A stretch of 64,000 bases of DNA from Parus major. Its lineage: Eukaryota; Chordata; Aves; Passeriformes; Paridae. Below the pieces are notes generated by a model. That model was not told the DNA's origin and did not search any database. It was given only the letters and a program-made list of their open reading frames with translations. The number at the start of each line of letters is the position of its first letter. Positions within the stretch are counted from its first letter, which is position 1. Location of the stretch: positions 44,932,786-44,996,785 of the forward strand of contig NC_031773.1 in assembly GCF_001522545.3 (NCBI RefSeq), in the 5' to 3' direction. The position numbers were made by a program, and so were the translations under genes. Shown piece by piece: positions 32,001 through 43,659 of this stretch.

Positions 32001-35000
32001 CATTTACTTCAGGACACACTTAACATGACTCTAAACCATTTGTATTTTCCCATTTAGTAAGATAGTTATAAAAATAAATATTACCAACCATGAGTATGCC
32101 TGCCCCAGTGCACAACTGATGCTGTATAGCATCTTCTAGACTGATATGACAGAATAAAATTTTTTGACTGCTAGTTAAGAGGATTGTACTTCCATCACGT
32201 AATAAATAAGGAAATGCTCTTCCACCAGCTATTATGTCAGTAAAAATTAATACAAAACTTTCTATGGCAAGCCAAATTCTGTTTTTTGTTGTCTGGATTT
32301 TATTCTTTTAATAAGAAAAAATATCTGCCTGTCAGCAGACTAGCAAAAAACTGAGAAAATATTTTTGTTTTCAGTAATCATATTAATTTGTCAGGATGTT
32401 TATTGGATTTATTTATTAGACTTTGAAGTCTTTGTGCCATTAAATGCTATTTACATGCTGGCTGGACTGGATACCCATGCATCTCTACTGGATATGTCAT
32501 CTTTTAAAACAGTTGAGAAAACTCCATCATTTGCATCTGTCTCATTTTGATTAACTAGTGAGTGTATCTTTTTTCAGTGCCAGGACATACAGATAAGTAG
32601 AACTGAATTACAAGAATATTTTATTTTTTTAGTTCCTTGTATGAATTGTATTGCTTAAACATATTAGTTCCTGTAAGTGGACAGGTAATTAGAACCTGTT
32701 TCGCTTCCCTGAGATAAGCAGATATGATTTCCTGGTGCTGTGGCTTTCACTCATAGCAAAGAACTGTTTTGAAGTCTGTAATTCTTGACACAAGCTTGCT
32801 CTGTGGCATAAATATCTTCTGTGAGCCTTTTTGGCAGCTGAAATGAGCAGACTTGCAGCCTCCTAGATGAAACATTCTTTCCACTGATGTTTTCCATCAG
32901 ACTTTTAAGCCATTCTTCATGAATGAAATAGGTGGAAGGATAAGTTGACAATTGTCTTTTTCCTATCAGGTAGTACGTATAGCAGCACCTCCTGAAAAGT
33001 GTAGATGACTGGGAAGGAAATAAATCAAGAGGCTCCTGAGACAGCAGAAAGGAAGAGAAGGCATTGTAGGGTGCCCTTTTGACATCAAGCCAAAGAAAAT
33101 GTCTTGATGTTTGCTAGGGATATATTTGGCTGTTTCCCTTTTGGATTCAAGTGAATCAAAATACTTCCATTACAGCTGGCAAATACACACACACATATTC
33201 ATACACTAAAAAAGAGATTAATCGGCCTCTAAAAGTAGCTTTTAGATTATGGCTGTGTTAACTTTCAATTCTAGATTTACCCTTCATAAACGGATCTTTG
33301 AAGAAGCTGACTTAGAAACTGGAGTAGATGATGTAAACAAGAAAATCTGACTTTATACTTGGATTATACTTTAGGAAAAACATTTAAAACAAAGGCATTT
33401 TAAATATCAAATTGAACATCAGGAAGGTGTTGGATTTCATCTGTAAATATAGAGCTGGAACTTTTGAAGTAGTGATAAGAAATAAGATCTGTTAACTTAT
33501 ACCAGTTACTGAACTGGTAACACAGACACCCAGATTGTTCTTTCCCAGCCAAGGTTAAAACCACTCAGGCTGACTGGCTGTGTAGCCATCCACTTCTCAG
33601 CTAGGGCCCTTGCAGTGTATCCTCCTGTGGATGGCAACCTCCAGAGTGCACATACCTGGCTGTGTCTGTAGGCATGAGCATGAGCAGATAGGTGTATTTT
33701 CCTATTTTAGTTGTTAAGTGCTTTTCATCTTTAAGAATGCGATATTGCATTTTGGGGGGAGGGAATGGGAAGTGTTCACATCTTTCTTTCCTCTTCTCAT
33801 CAAGAGGGAAGATCATAAAACATATTTCTCTTAGGAGGAAGGGAAGAGTGGTTTCAGGAGTGCCAGGATGGCTTAAAAAACTTTATGGAATAGAAAATGA
33901 GAGCTGTAAAGCATGTAGTGCTTTATCAATGGTAATGTACCTTGCCTCTTGGTAGGATAATGGGAAATTTATAGTCATGGATACCTCATCTTCCCTCCTC
34001 TTGGCTGTACCTAATTGCATAGGTCTCCTGCAATAAACATGAACTACAACTCCTCTTTATTCTGTTCCCTTTCAGTGTTGCACAAGGATCCAAGACAAGT
34101 GTATCTTTGTCTGCTGGAAATTGGGCGCATTGTATCCGGGTATGTGATCCGCACATGCTCCTAACAAGAAACTGAAGGACACATCCTACTAAGGAAAAAC
34201 TAAGACAAAGTTAGGACTTTATTTGCAGTTGTTAAGTGCAGTGGATGTTAATTCTGTGCAAAAAGTAATGAGTAGTTTTTCTAGGACCATCATACAGTGA
34301 ATATTTTTTCAAATATTTATCAGACTCTTTCCATGGAGAGGTGCTGTTCCGTGCTGGTTTCTACAGCTGTGTGTTTAAGTTATACATTCAGTGTAGAGGT
34401 GATGTGTACCTCTTGGAAGAACTCACTGAGCATTAAATATGATTTTAGGGGTTTAAATTTTTCAGCTTTTTGGAACTTACCTCTTTATTATCTAAATTTA
34501 TTTTAAGACTTAATTTATTTCTAGTGCAGAGCTGGAAGCTTTAAGATAGTCTATCTAAATTGGATGTGACCTCAACTGTGTGGTTTTGGAAGTATTTTTA
34601 TTGCATCCTCTGGTAACACTAAGGCTGCCTCAGGAAGGGCTTCTGCTAGAAACTCAGAGATGCTCCTCCTCTTTGAATTATCAAGGCAATTACTCCTCTG
34701 GCTGATTCAGATGCCCCTGTATGTCAAGCCACTTATAATTTTGCAAGTTTGTTATCATCGGTTTCTTTTTGTTTTCTTTAGTAAATTAAACACTCTTCTT
34801 TGGTATTTGAGGTATGGAGTTGAACCTCCTGTACTTGTAAAACTAGAGAAGGAAATTGAGCTAGAAGAAACCCTGCTGATGACCTCTGGGCCACCATCAC
34901 CTCCTAGCACACCAAAGTCATGTTGTCACCATGGGGAGCTACACGAGGCAGTAAGTGCTACTTGCTTAGTGTGATACAGGCTTTGAATTGAACTCTTAGT

Positions 35001-37990
35001 TTGGTGCTTGTATGATCTGTCTCAGTAAGGACAGGCTGGTTTTCATCTAACACATGTGAGCCTCCTCAAACAGAAAACAGAAGGGTATGCACCTCTATTT
35101 ATCTTTTTTTTTTGGTTTTTTTTGAAAATGTAAATAAAGTACTGTTCTATATGTTTTGCAGTGCATATTACCTATGTGGATTTCCTTTCCCCTCCTCCTT
35201 TTCCTTGCTTCTTTGAGTATAAGAAATGCTCTCCTTCAATTTTTCTGGTGTGCCAATATTCTATAACTGCGATGAATGTTTCTCTTCAATTTGATCTTTC
35301 TGTAAAACTTCATCAGATGTTAAAGCAGGCTTTGATGAAAGTCTTCTGAATCAAACCTCAGTAGCTGTACCGATTGGAAATGAGTATGTTTGCAGAAAAG
35401 GAAATGATTTGTACAGCTTGTGAACTGGTCCAGAGGAAATTATGAAATATTTTCTTATTCTGCTTAAAAATTCATTTGTTTTAAAGGTCTTCTGTGTTTT
35501 AATGTAAAAAAACTGTTTCTTTGGGAATTTCAGCCACCAAATCCATACTTTCTCTGAAAGCTCACTCTTTCTCCTTCTTGGCAATAGTCTCACCCTTCCA
35601 ATTTGTTACATTTTGAAGTGGCTCTTAGAGGCAGATCCTCTCTAACCCAGCACCTATTTGGGGACTCCCTGTCCCCCTTATTTAGTGGTTTCCTTCTTGG
35701 GTCTTCCTTCTTAAGAGAAGATTAACTCAATAGATGGTTAGACTTGTGCCTCTGTCAAAATACTAACAAATGCTTTCAATTTAATAACCAGGTAAAACAT
35801 ATAGCAGAAGATCCTCCCTGCAGTTGTTCCCATCGATTTTCAATTGAATACTTATCAGAGGGACGTTATAGGCTGGGAGATAAAATACTCTTCATACGAG
35901 TAAGTAGTTTTTTAGAACTCTGATTTATATTTATTTTGGGGAGAGAAATGCTTTTAAGTGAAATACCTCATTTTTATGGAGTTGTTTTAGAATTACAGAA
36001 TTATTTAGGTTGGGACAACTTGTCATTCGATCCCTTATTCTAAATAGGTGTAATTACTCCATTCTTTAGAGCTTTGATCCACAAACATTGATTTTACAAC
36101 TACACTAAACTAAGGTAATGTTTATCTGTGGTGTCTCTAAAATTTCAGTAATGACTTGCAACATAATTGAGGATAATGCCATAGAATATCCTGAGAATGT
36201 TGCTTGTTCAAAGCCTGGATTCTTGGAGTTTGATTTGTGGGGTAGTTGAGTACTCTCACCAGTAGTCATAAGAGTTTGTGTTACAAGAACATCCATAATT
36301 TAAATTAAACCCATGCCAAGAACTCTATATACTTAACAAAAATTTATACAGAATGGTTAAAATGTCTTCTGTGAAGATGCTTCTGTTATTTTCTGACACA
36401 GCTTCTCCTGCAGAGATAATAATTCTATCTAATAAAAATAATTGAGAAGCATAAATCTTGTTTAGCACATAATTTCTCTGTTTTAAAATGTTTCTCTGTA
36501 AGAAAGGAAGGGCTATTTTTAGTCACATTACCACCTATTGAAAGTAAGATGAAGAAAAATAAAACAAGATAAAAATTTCTCTTCTGCTCCCACCCCCTCT
36601 TCCCCATTCTCAGATGCTGCATGGCAAGCATGTGATGGTACGTGTTGGTGGAGGCTGGGACACTCTTCAAGGTTTTCTGCTCAAATATGATCCGTGCCGA
36701 GTGCTTCAGTTTGCAACTCTGGAACAAAAAATCCTGGCATTTCAGAAAGGGGTCACCAGTGACAGCGTCCCCAGCTTGTCAGCTAGAAATCAGGAGCCTC
36801 CTCTTATGAATCCAATGTCAGCTGTCAATATGTTTCAAAAGCAGCCATCAAAATCTCCTGCTCCTGTTTTAGGTCTTGGGGCCAGTGCCAAGAAGGCTTT
36901 ATCTAAATGTCCTCAGTCCCCTGCCCTGGCATCACCAAGAGTGCCTGTTACCCCATCTTCCACTGCCAAGTCATCAACAGTCAGGTCTAAATTACAAGGG
37001 TCCTCAGCAACAGGTGTGCAGTCTTCTTTCAAACCATTAGCTGGCACCTCGAAGAAACTGCAGTCTCCTGCATGCAACTCACCAGCTTCTGCTCCTTCAC
37101 AGCCTGGAAGCAAAAGTTCTTCACGTGCAGGATCAAGAACAGCTCTTGTTCCCTCTGAAACGCTGCGCAAACGTATTCGGTCCCCTGATACTGCCAAGGT
37201 GAAATTTGCCCTGCCTCGGGGCTCCCCAGCACCAGCAGGCCATCCTGTCCTCTCACCCTCTAAAAAACAACCATCTCTCTTGTCTGGGACAGCTGGAACA
37301 ACGACTTCAAAACAGAAGTGTGTCCCTGCTAAATGCAAACCTGTACCTGCCACTAAAACCAAAGCAAATTCGGTCGCTCCCAGGGCTGCTCGGCTGCCGG
37401 TTACAAATCTGCGCACTGTTGCCAAGTTTGCACATTCTCAGCAACTCCTTGCAAAACCTCTTGAAAATGATATTCAGATCTCAGGTGCTGGGTCTCAGCA
37501 TCCTCAGAAAGCCCCACAAACAAGTTCTCATCTTGCAAGGAACTTGAAAACTGCTTCCGAGCTAAAACTTTCTGCTTCTGCACCCTCCCTTGCAGTAAAC
37601 AAAGCATCAAAGTCACCACCTCCATTGTTACCTACAAGCAAAAATGCATCATCAGCTGGCAGCAAGCAGCCAAATGCCAGTAATCCCCCTCAGGCTGGAC
37701 CCTCTTTATCCAAACCTGCTGAACGCACACCTTTGTCTGTTGTACGGCTTCCTCAAACTTCAGCCAAAGCAGCAGTGACCAAAAAGCCAGCACAGCCTTC
37801 CACAAAAGGTCAGCACTCAACCAAAAACTTGCAAACAAACAAAAGCTTGGCCCCAGCAGCCAAGAAGCCACTCCCAAAGGAGCAGGCATATAACAAAGGA
37901 ACACCTGGTGTGCCAAAAGTTCCTCTTCCGAAGAGTAGGCAAGATGATCACTATTTTGTCATGACGGGGACTAAAAAGCCCAGAAAGTAA
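29002..37990 (+). CDS. GAS2L3: GAS2L3, growth-arrest-specific 2-like 3, complete coding sequence
   Basis: Cytoskeletal linker that binds F-actin and microtubules and acts at the spindle midzone and midbody in cytokinesis. Coding exons: 29002-29019, 29973-30141, 30528-30646, 31361-31502, 34076-34139, 34812-34950, 35792-35899 and 36614-37990; junctions are GT-AG and one frame runs through to TAA, 711 codons against about 694 in human. A calponin-homology domain spans about residues 45-170, a GAS2/GAR domain about 206-277, then a long disordered Ser/Pro/Lys-rich tail that ends [15 protein letters not shown] as in human. The N-terminus has a cluster of proline-directed sites ([12 protein letters not shown]). 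I see no SxIP end-binding motif in the tail; RTAL is a possible destruction box. The head is nearly identical to human, the tail much diverged, as expected for the family. Confidence 0.97.
29020..29972 (+). other. GAS2L3: GAS2L3 intron
   Basis: 953 AT-rich bases with a poly-A tract near 29130-29149; ends aatcttctgcag. Nothing else seen. Confidence 0.9.
29973..30141 (+). CDS. GAS2L3: GAS2L3 exon: N-terminus and start of CH domain
   Basis: Reads [20 protein letters not shown], then [20 protein letters not shown] and IWLSGLLG. Matches human residues 7-62 almost completely. Ends one base into Gly before the donor gtgagc. Confidence 0.97.
30142..30527 (+). other. GAS2L3: GAS2L3 intron
   Basis: 386 AT-rich bases ending ctttttcttaaag. 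No other feature. Confidence 0.9.
30528..30646 (+). CDS. GAS2L3: GAS2L3 exon: CH domain
   Basis: Reads [20 protein letters not shown] then [19 protein letters not shown]. The [10 protein letters not shown] signature of the CH domain is intact. Phase 0 end at AGG before gtgagt; human has a slightly longer and different end (NSEESG). Confidence 0.95.
30647..31360 (+). other. GAS2L3: GAS2L3 intron
   Basis: 714 bases, no feature seen; ends tgaccttgccag. Confidence 0.9.
31361..31502 (+). CDS. GAS2L3: GAS2L3 exon: CH domain
   Basis: Reads [20 protein letters not shown] then [20 protein letters not shown] and LFESEGL. The ARDN and FLxWCR motifs typical of GAS2-family CH domains are present. Phase 1 end before gtaact. 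Confidence 0.97.
31503..34075 (+). other. GAS2L3: GAS2L3 intron
   Basis: 2.6 kb of AT-rich sequence without a recognisable repeat or coding segment; ends ccctttcag. Confidence 0.85.
34076..34139 (+). CDS. GAS2L3: GAS2L3 exon: end of CH domain
   Basis: Reads [20 protein letters not shown] followed by S and a split Gly codon. Human has Arg at the split residue (IVSRYG). Donor gtatgt at 34140. Confidence 0.95.
34140..34811 (+). other. GAS2L3: GAS2L3 intron
   Basis: 672 AT-rich bases ending tggtatttgag; the acceptor tract is weak but the frame demands it. Confidence 0.88.
34812..34950 (+). CDS. GAS2L3: GAS2L3 exon: linker and start of GAR domain
   Basis: Reads [35 protein letters not shown] and [11 protein letters not shown]. 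The Cys pair and His residues open the GAS2-related domain, which holds a zinc site in solved relatives. Phase 0 end before gtaagt. Confidence 0.96.
34951..35791 (+). other. GAS2L3: GAS2L3 intron
   Basis: 841 bases; T-rich tracts near 35104-35124; ends tttaataaccag. No other feature. Confidence 0.9.
35792..35899 (+). CDS. GAS2L3: GAS2L3 exon: GAR domain
   Basis: Thirty-six codons, [20 protein letters not shown] then [16 protein letters not shown], identical in kind to human. Phase 0 at both ends; donor gtaagt. Confidence 0.97.
35900..36613 (+). other. GAS2L3: GAS2L3 last intron
   Basis: 714 bases with a likely minus-strand CR1 tail near 35990-36035; ends cccattctcag. Confidence 0.88.
35990..36035 (-). 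repeat. Possible CR1 3'-end fragment, minus strand
   Basis: 'attacagaattatttaggttgggacaac' type sequence resembles the complement of a CR1 tail. Short and diverged. Confidence 0.45.
36614..37990 (+). CDS. GAS2L3: GAS2L3 last coding exon: end of GAR domain and disordered tail
   Basis: Begins [20 protein letters not shown] and [20 protein letters not shown], completing the GAR domain, then about 420 residues of low-complexity Ser/Pro/Ala/Lys sequence with many short basic and SP/TP motifs (for example [13 protein letters not shown]). The tail is thought to bind microtubules and mitotic partners in human. It ends [11 protein letters not shown], stop TAA at 37988-37990. Large single tail exon as in mammals. 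Confidence 0.97.
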   Translation: MLHGKHVMVRVGGGWDTLQGFLLKYDPCRVLQFATLEQKILAFQKGVTSDSVPSLSARNQEPPLMNPMSAVNMFQKQPSKSPAPVLGLGASAKKALSKCPQSPALASPRVPVTPSSTAKSSTVRSKLQGSSATGVQSSFKPLAGTSKKLQSPACNSPASAPSQPGSKSSSRAGSRTALVPSETLRKRIRSPDTAKVKFALPRGSPAPAGHPVLSPSKKQPSLLSGTAGTTTSKQKCVPAKCKPVPATKTKANSVAPRAARLPVTNLRTVAKFAHSQQLLAKPLENDIQISGAGSQHPQKAPQTSSHLARNLKTASELKLSASAPSLAVNKASKSPPPLLPTSKNASSAGSKQPNASNPPQAGPSLSKPAERTPLSVVRLPQTSAKAAVTKKPAQPSTKGQHSTKNLQTNKSLAPAAKKPLPKEQAYNKGTPGVPKVPLPKSRQDDHYFVMTGTKKPRK

Positions 37991-39980
37991 ACTAATTTGT
38001 TGCTTTCTGTGGAAGTCTGTGTTGTTCAAAAGGGCCTCTTGTAACTACTACTCTGAGGACAAGGAAAAAAGTTAAATAACACTACATTTGATATGAAATA
38101 TTAAGTATAACCTGCCTTTTGCTGCCTAACTTACTGTAAGAACTGTGTTTATTTTGCGGTTTAGAAACGTCTATTTGGAGCTGTTTAGAAGTGAGCTTGC
38201 TTGCTGTGTAGCACTGTGGAATGGCAAATATCCATGATCTGCTGCAGAAAAGTGTGGGAGAAGAAAGGGGAATTAAGGCTGATGCTTTTGCAGCAGAACT
38301 CCGGTGGTTCTGGCACATCTGCATTGAGGTGTGTGGCAAGCAACAGAGCTGTGCACAAGCTGTAAAATTTCTAATACCTCAAACAAAACTGTGGGTTTTG
38401 TTCACTGGTATCCCAGAACCCAAATCTGGGATCATGTATTTTGGAAAAAAGAAATTTCTAGTCCTATTTAGATTTGACAGATGCTGTTATCAGTGTTCAC
38501 TGTGCCTCCCCCCCAGTATGCCTTAATTCTGCTCACTTGGAAGTGGAGCTTGGTTTCTTTTAAGTTGGACACCAATAATCATGGCCTTGATTGCTCACTT
38601 TCATTGTGCCTTTGCCTCTAAAATTCAGAACAGAACTCTTCAGTGAGCAATGCTACCTTTAAAAACCAGGGCAGATAACCTTGCTTGGTCCATGTTCAAA
38701 TCTGACTAGTTCTCCTAGCAAGCTCTTGCTGCATGGAGAGATGCTCCTGAGTTCCAGAGAAGACACTTTCCCCTGGTCTGGAGCCCCATACCAGATCCTG
38801 CTCCTGGGTTGGAGCACCAAAACAGCTCCTGCTGCAGCAACACTGAGCTGCAAGCAGTGACCTGCTGTAGCAGAGCCTTACTGCTCTGAAGGAGTGGTCT
38901 TTGCACGTAAGACTGTATTGCTAAATACTTTTCTCAGTGCTGCAGGTTAATTTTTGTTGGCACTCTAGTCTGCACTGGCCTTTCTGGTTTTATTTATGGA
39001 GACCTGGCTGTCCTCTATCACTTTCTGGAGGTGAGAAGTAGTTTCCCAAAGAGGAATACAGTCTGCATTTGCCCTTAAACATCTTAAAGTGCCAGGAAGC
39101 TATGCACTGTTTACAACCAGTTCCTGAAGTCTTTCCATGGGTTAAGCATTTGTGATGCTGTACACCTTTACCCTTGAGAAGTGAGCTTCATGGTTGAGTG
39201 AAAACCACTGTCTTTGGGAGTAGTGCTGTTTGGGTTATTTTGGGGTTAATGAACAGTTGTCCCTAAAGACACTGAGGAGCTCTGAAGGTCTTTGAAGACA
39301 CACTGATGGTTTCCATGGACCATCACTTCTGCCCTCCATTCCCAGTCTATTTATGGGCAGGAGTGAGTGTCACTGCCATAGAGGCTTCTAGATGGTGGAA
39401 CACAGAAGTCTTTTTAAAAGGAGAAGAGTTCCATGGAATATGTAGTTTCTGTTGTTGAGGGGTTTTATTTTGTTGGGTTTTTTTTCCCCCTTGGAACTAG
39501 AGTAAGCAAATGTCATAAACTGAGTTCTCTTGCGATGTGGCAGAGTCATAGAGCAGCTTTTCTGAGCACCTTGTTAGCTTATTTTATTTAATTTATGATT
39601 CTATTTATGCATATCTACTGTACAATACTGCTTACAACCTGCTGGGAGTAAGCAGCAGATGCCAGTATCCAAACTGTAGGAAGAAAACAGATCTGCTTTT
39701 AAAACGTGGACACAAGTCCCACAGGATCCCGTACAAAGTTGTGTTTGGGAAAGGCCTTGGGCTTGCTTGTTTTATATGTACACTGGTCAAAGCCACTGCT
39801 ACAATGTTAGACAGAGCATGGACTGTAGTGGGTTGCTGTCAGGTTTGATAAATCTGGCACGTTATTTCATATGCTGAAAGCATTTTACAGTAGATGACTT
39901 CTGATTTTTGGGCTTCTAAATGGTGAGTTATGTGATATATCTCATGCAGATTAATAGCTGACTTCTTGGGGTTTTCTTTC

Positions 39981-40532
39981 TGTAATGGGTCTGGAAGAGA
40001 TGGAGTTAACTTTCTTCATAGCATCCCATATGGGGCTGTGTCTTAGATTTAAAATTGAAACCAATGTTGATAACACACTGATGTTTGAGCTGTTGCTGAG
40101 CAAACCTTTCCAGGGTCAAATCTTTCTTTTTCCTGCTCTGCCCCTACAGTGAGTGGGCAAGAAGTTAGAAGTACATGGCTGGGAACTGGCCAACCTGAGC
40201 TGGCCAAAGGGCTATTACATATCATAAAGCATCACCTCAACAATAAAAAGAAGGAAGAGGTAAAGAAAGAAAGGCATGCAGGTTTTGTGGCTTCTAAGGT
40301 GGCTGTTTGCCAGCTGGCTGGGCATCAGTCTGTCTGTGGGAGTAGTGAAGGATTGCCTTTGCATCATTTGGTGGTTTACTTTTCATATCTTCATTCATTA
40401 AACTCTTTATCTCAGCCAGTGAGTTTTGCTTTTGCTGCTCCCCTCTCCTTATCTTGCTGGGGGTGGAGGAGAGATAAGGGGAGTGAGCAGCTACTTAGGC
40501 ACTTGGCTGCTGAGTGGGGTCAACCCACAGCA
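39981..40532 (+). mobile_element. Solo LTR, avian ERVL-type
   Basis: About 550 bases starting TGTAATGGGTCTGGAAGAGA and ending in CA, with the internal order of a common avian LTR family as I remember it: 'cccatatggggctgtg', 'gctgttgctgagcaaac', 'gagctggccaaaggg', 'ctcagccagtgagttttgct', 'gctgagtggggtcaaccca'. No retroviral coding region lies on either side, so it is a solo LTR. An AATAAA lies at 40242-40247. No clear target-site duplication. Confidence 0.75.
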
Positions 40533-40708
40533 CCTTTTAAACCATTTACAAGGGTTTTAGCATCAATTTTAACACTGAGGCTCTAGGATCTCAGTGTAAG
40601 GCAACTTCAACACCTGCCTTTCTGAACTACAGAGAAAATGGAGCACGTGGCTTCATCTTTATGGTATATGATGTCATGTAATAGACTGAGTTTTAGATTT
40701 CAAAATGA

Positions 40709-40714
40709 AATAAA
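40709..40714 (+). terminator. GAS2L3: Candidate poly(A) signal AATAAA, GAS2L3
   Basis: Canonical hexamer about 2.7 kb after the stop, downstream of the LTR. Confidence 0.4.
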
Positions 40715-41056
40715 AATGCATGAACTGTTACAATTGAAACCTTTATTAGCTAATCTGAAGTTACACATGGGTAGACTTGGTTTGGTTTTATTATAAAAAT
40801 AGTGTATTTGAGCGTGATCCCACTCTGAAAATTGTAGTTGCCAGCTGCATAGTCATGTAACATGAGGGGAGCCAAGATAAGGTGTAACAAAGTACCTCCT
40901 AATGGAAATGCATACTATTTTTGCAATGTTTGTTGCCAAATAGCAAGTCTAATCTTCAGTTTATATGACCTTTTATGAGGGAAAGGTAATTTGGAGCAAG
41001 GATCTGACTGAATTCTCCATGTGATATCAATGTCCTCTGTATGAGTACTTATTTAA

Positions 41057-41062
41057 AATAAA
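41057..41062 (+). terminator. GAS2L3: Candidate distal poly(A) signal AATAAA, GAS2L3
   Basis: Canonical hexamer followed within about 40 bases by a TGTGTTT-type GT-rich element (41090-41097), a better downstream context than the one at 40709. Confidence 0.45.
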
Positions 41063-41080
41063 CATACACTGCACCTTTTT

Positions 41081-43659
41081 ATATGCATATGTGTTTCTTC
41101 TGACATCTTTTTGTGGGGAGGGAAAAAGAAGGCATTTCAGAAGGCTCACATTTTCTCTCTACCACCACCATAAAAAGTAGATTCCATCTCTGGCATAAAT
41201 AGCTGTGTCTAATCCATTGATTTGTTTGGAGTTCAAGACATTTTTTACTCTGACCCTGGTGTCAGTGTGACTAATTGTGTAGAAGAAGCTTCCTACTCTT
41301 TCCTAGCTGAGCCTAAGTAGTTTCAGATATAAGTCTGAAAGCTGTGTTTGCAGTTCTACTTGAAATATATAGCCACCTGTGTGCTAGTATTTTCCCTGCT
41401 TATATCTTGTCAACAAACTTAAGACCTATCTCTGTGTCTGTTGCTGTTAATGACAGAAATTTAATTAGTTTCGTTGAGTGGAGAATTGGGTGTTCTCAGT
41501 GGAGAACCCACCCAATTAACTGTGTTTTTTTCACTTCCCTATTAGATTTTTTTTAAACTCCTTTAGTGACTGTGTTTGTCTGCCTGTTCCAAAGTGCCTT
41601 CAGTTCCTGCCAGGCTGGTGCTGATGCCTAATCACATAGACTTACCTTTCCACATGCAAGTGGCATCTACCATCCTTGTTCCTACAGAACCAAGCTCTGC
41701 ATGAGTGTTAGTTGCAGCTTTTATTTAAGAGGTGCTGTTACAGCTGGCCAATAAAGTGCAAAGGCAGTCCAAGGATTTCTCAGGTAAGTATCCTAACCCT
41801 ATTTTTATATATCCTAATCATATATATGTATATCTGGTAAATTTTAGGGCAGTTTTCCTTATAAAACTTGAAGTACCCAAAACTTTGAACATCAAACTGT
41901 GCAGCTCCTTTTCTTTTTCCCTACAGGGAAACTGAAATCTGTTTCTTAGATGAGGGAGTGCTATGGGGCCATCTGGTGTCTATTAATTTTATAGAGACTA
42001 CTCTGACAATGTAAACCTCTCAGCTTCTCTAGAAATGCACAAGTGAAACTTTTCTCTTTGATTCAAATAAAACTTTTAGCTAGCAAAATCCAGACTTGGC
42101 ATGAAATAAATAATGCAAGAGATGTTTAATACTGTAAGATCCTTTCATTTAATGCAAATACATTATTGAAAAAACCTCCTTTTCATTATTTTCTTTTTTT
42201 AAGAGCCAAGATTGAAGATCACTTCCTTACTAAAAGTTTTGAAAAACAAATTGTCTGAAATGTAAATAAGTTCAACACTTATGTATTTCAGACATTTTAA
42301 TAAAAAATAAATATTAAAATATTTGAGAGGTGAGAGCTGCCCGCAGTTCAGATCTAGCTAGCCAGCAATCCCCATTAACTGAGAAATGCACTTTCAGGTG
42401 TTTCACCTGGTGGGAATGCCAGCAGTGGATGGCTTTCTGCTTGGGAAAGGGTACTGATGTCTAAGCCAATGCTATTATGGCATTCTGTGTGAAATATTTT
42501 GTTCCAGATGGAAGAAAAACCTTACAGCATGGGAGCAGCTGGCCATTTCTGCAAAGAATGTAGCTAGGCAGAAAGTATTGACAGATTTGTTGTGCTAAGA
42601 GTTTTTAGAAGGTAAGAATGCAACATCAAGCTTTGATGTAAAATTGGCCTTTAGTGCTGAGTCAGAAAGTACTGTGCAAAGCTGAGGTCCTACTAAACAA
42701 AACCAAACCTGCATTCTTCCTCAAACACTCTGTTAGGATATTCACTCAGGAAAAGTGACATCCATTGACATACAAATGACACATACATTGGTGTTTGTCA
42801 AAATACTCAGGGAACCTCATAAGAAACATTAAAGTCCATTACATGCATCTTTACAGCGAAAGCATATACTTTACTTCTTGCATTTTAAAAGAAAAGTAAT
42901 TGTTGAAATTAGAACCTTCTAATTTGCTGATCTTTTATAAAAGCATTATTATTATTTACTTTTCTGAAGCACTGCTGCTGTTGCAAAAAATGCCTTGTAG
43001 CAGAACCTATATTCCCAGAAGAACAAAAATAATTACCGTGATATGTCATCCCAATGAACAATATGCTGCTTCACAGCTTTTTTTTTCCATTTTTGCTGAA
43101 TACACTGCTCTATAGACACCTGTGAAACCAAACTATTATAAATTGCTTCTATTGTGTACACATTGCAGCATTGACCCTTTAAGTGCCATGCTGTTATTTA
43201 TTGCTGCATCCAAAGAAAAAAGCAGCAGAATGAGTTTATTTGAAAGTCAAACTAAATATCTGTCTCTGTATCTATACATTAGATTTGGGAAGTTTTTCTA
43301 ACTACAAAGTTGTATAGTCTGGATTTTAAAACACTCTTAGCTGTAGTAGGATATTTTGCTAGGTGAAATTAATTACAAATATATCCATGAAGAAGCATTT
43401 TTGGTAATCTACATGACAATGGCCATAAGAACGTCTGCTAGATTATAGAAGGACTTAATTGTTTAATGAAAAATATTGATAAGTTTCTGTGTGATTTCCC
43501 TCTTAAAAGCCCATGAGTTTCCCCAGGACTTGGGTCCTTCAGTCACAGTCCATTTACTCTGGTGTGTAAAAGAAACATATTAGGTCTGTAAAGTCAAATA
43601 TTCACAGTTTAGAAAAAGCTGTAATTCAGATGGGTAAGTGCAACTCTTTCAGTAGCATA
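41081..43659. other. Intergenic, no gene seen
   Basis: AT-rich. Holds an imperfect inverted repeat at 41484-41517 (aattgggtgttctc with its near-complement). No supported coding sequence. Confidence 0.75.

Larger units (their letters stand above)
37991..41080 (+). other. GAS2L3: GAS2L3 3' UTR (proposed)
   Basis: No coding segment and no AATAAA until one inside the LTR (40242-40247). Further signals occur at 40709-40714 and 41057-41062. If either of the last two is used, the LTR is transcribed as part of the 3' UTR. The extent is inferred. Confidence 0.5.

Noticed and set aside
36913..37425. 170-residue minus-strand frame opposite the GAS2L3 tail exon
   Set aside because: It is the antisense shadow of a real, conserved plus-strand coding exon.
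41484..41517. Imperfect inverted repeat as a structural RNA gene
   Set aside because: Single stem with a two-base bulge and no promoter or family features.
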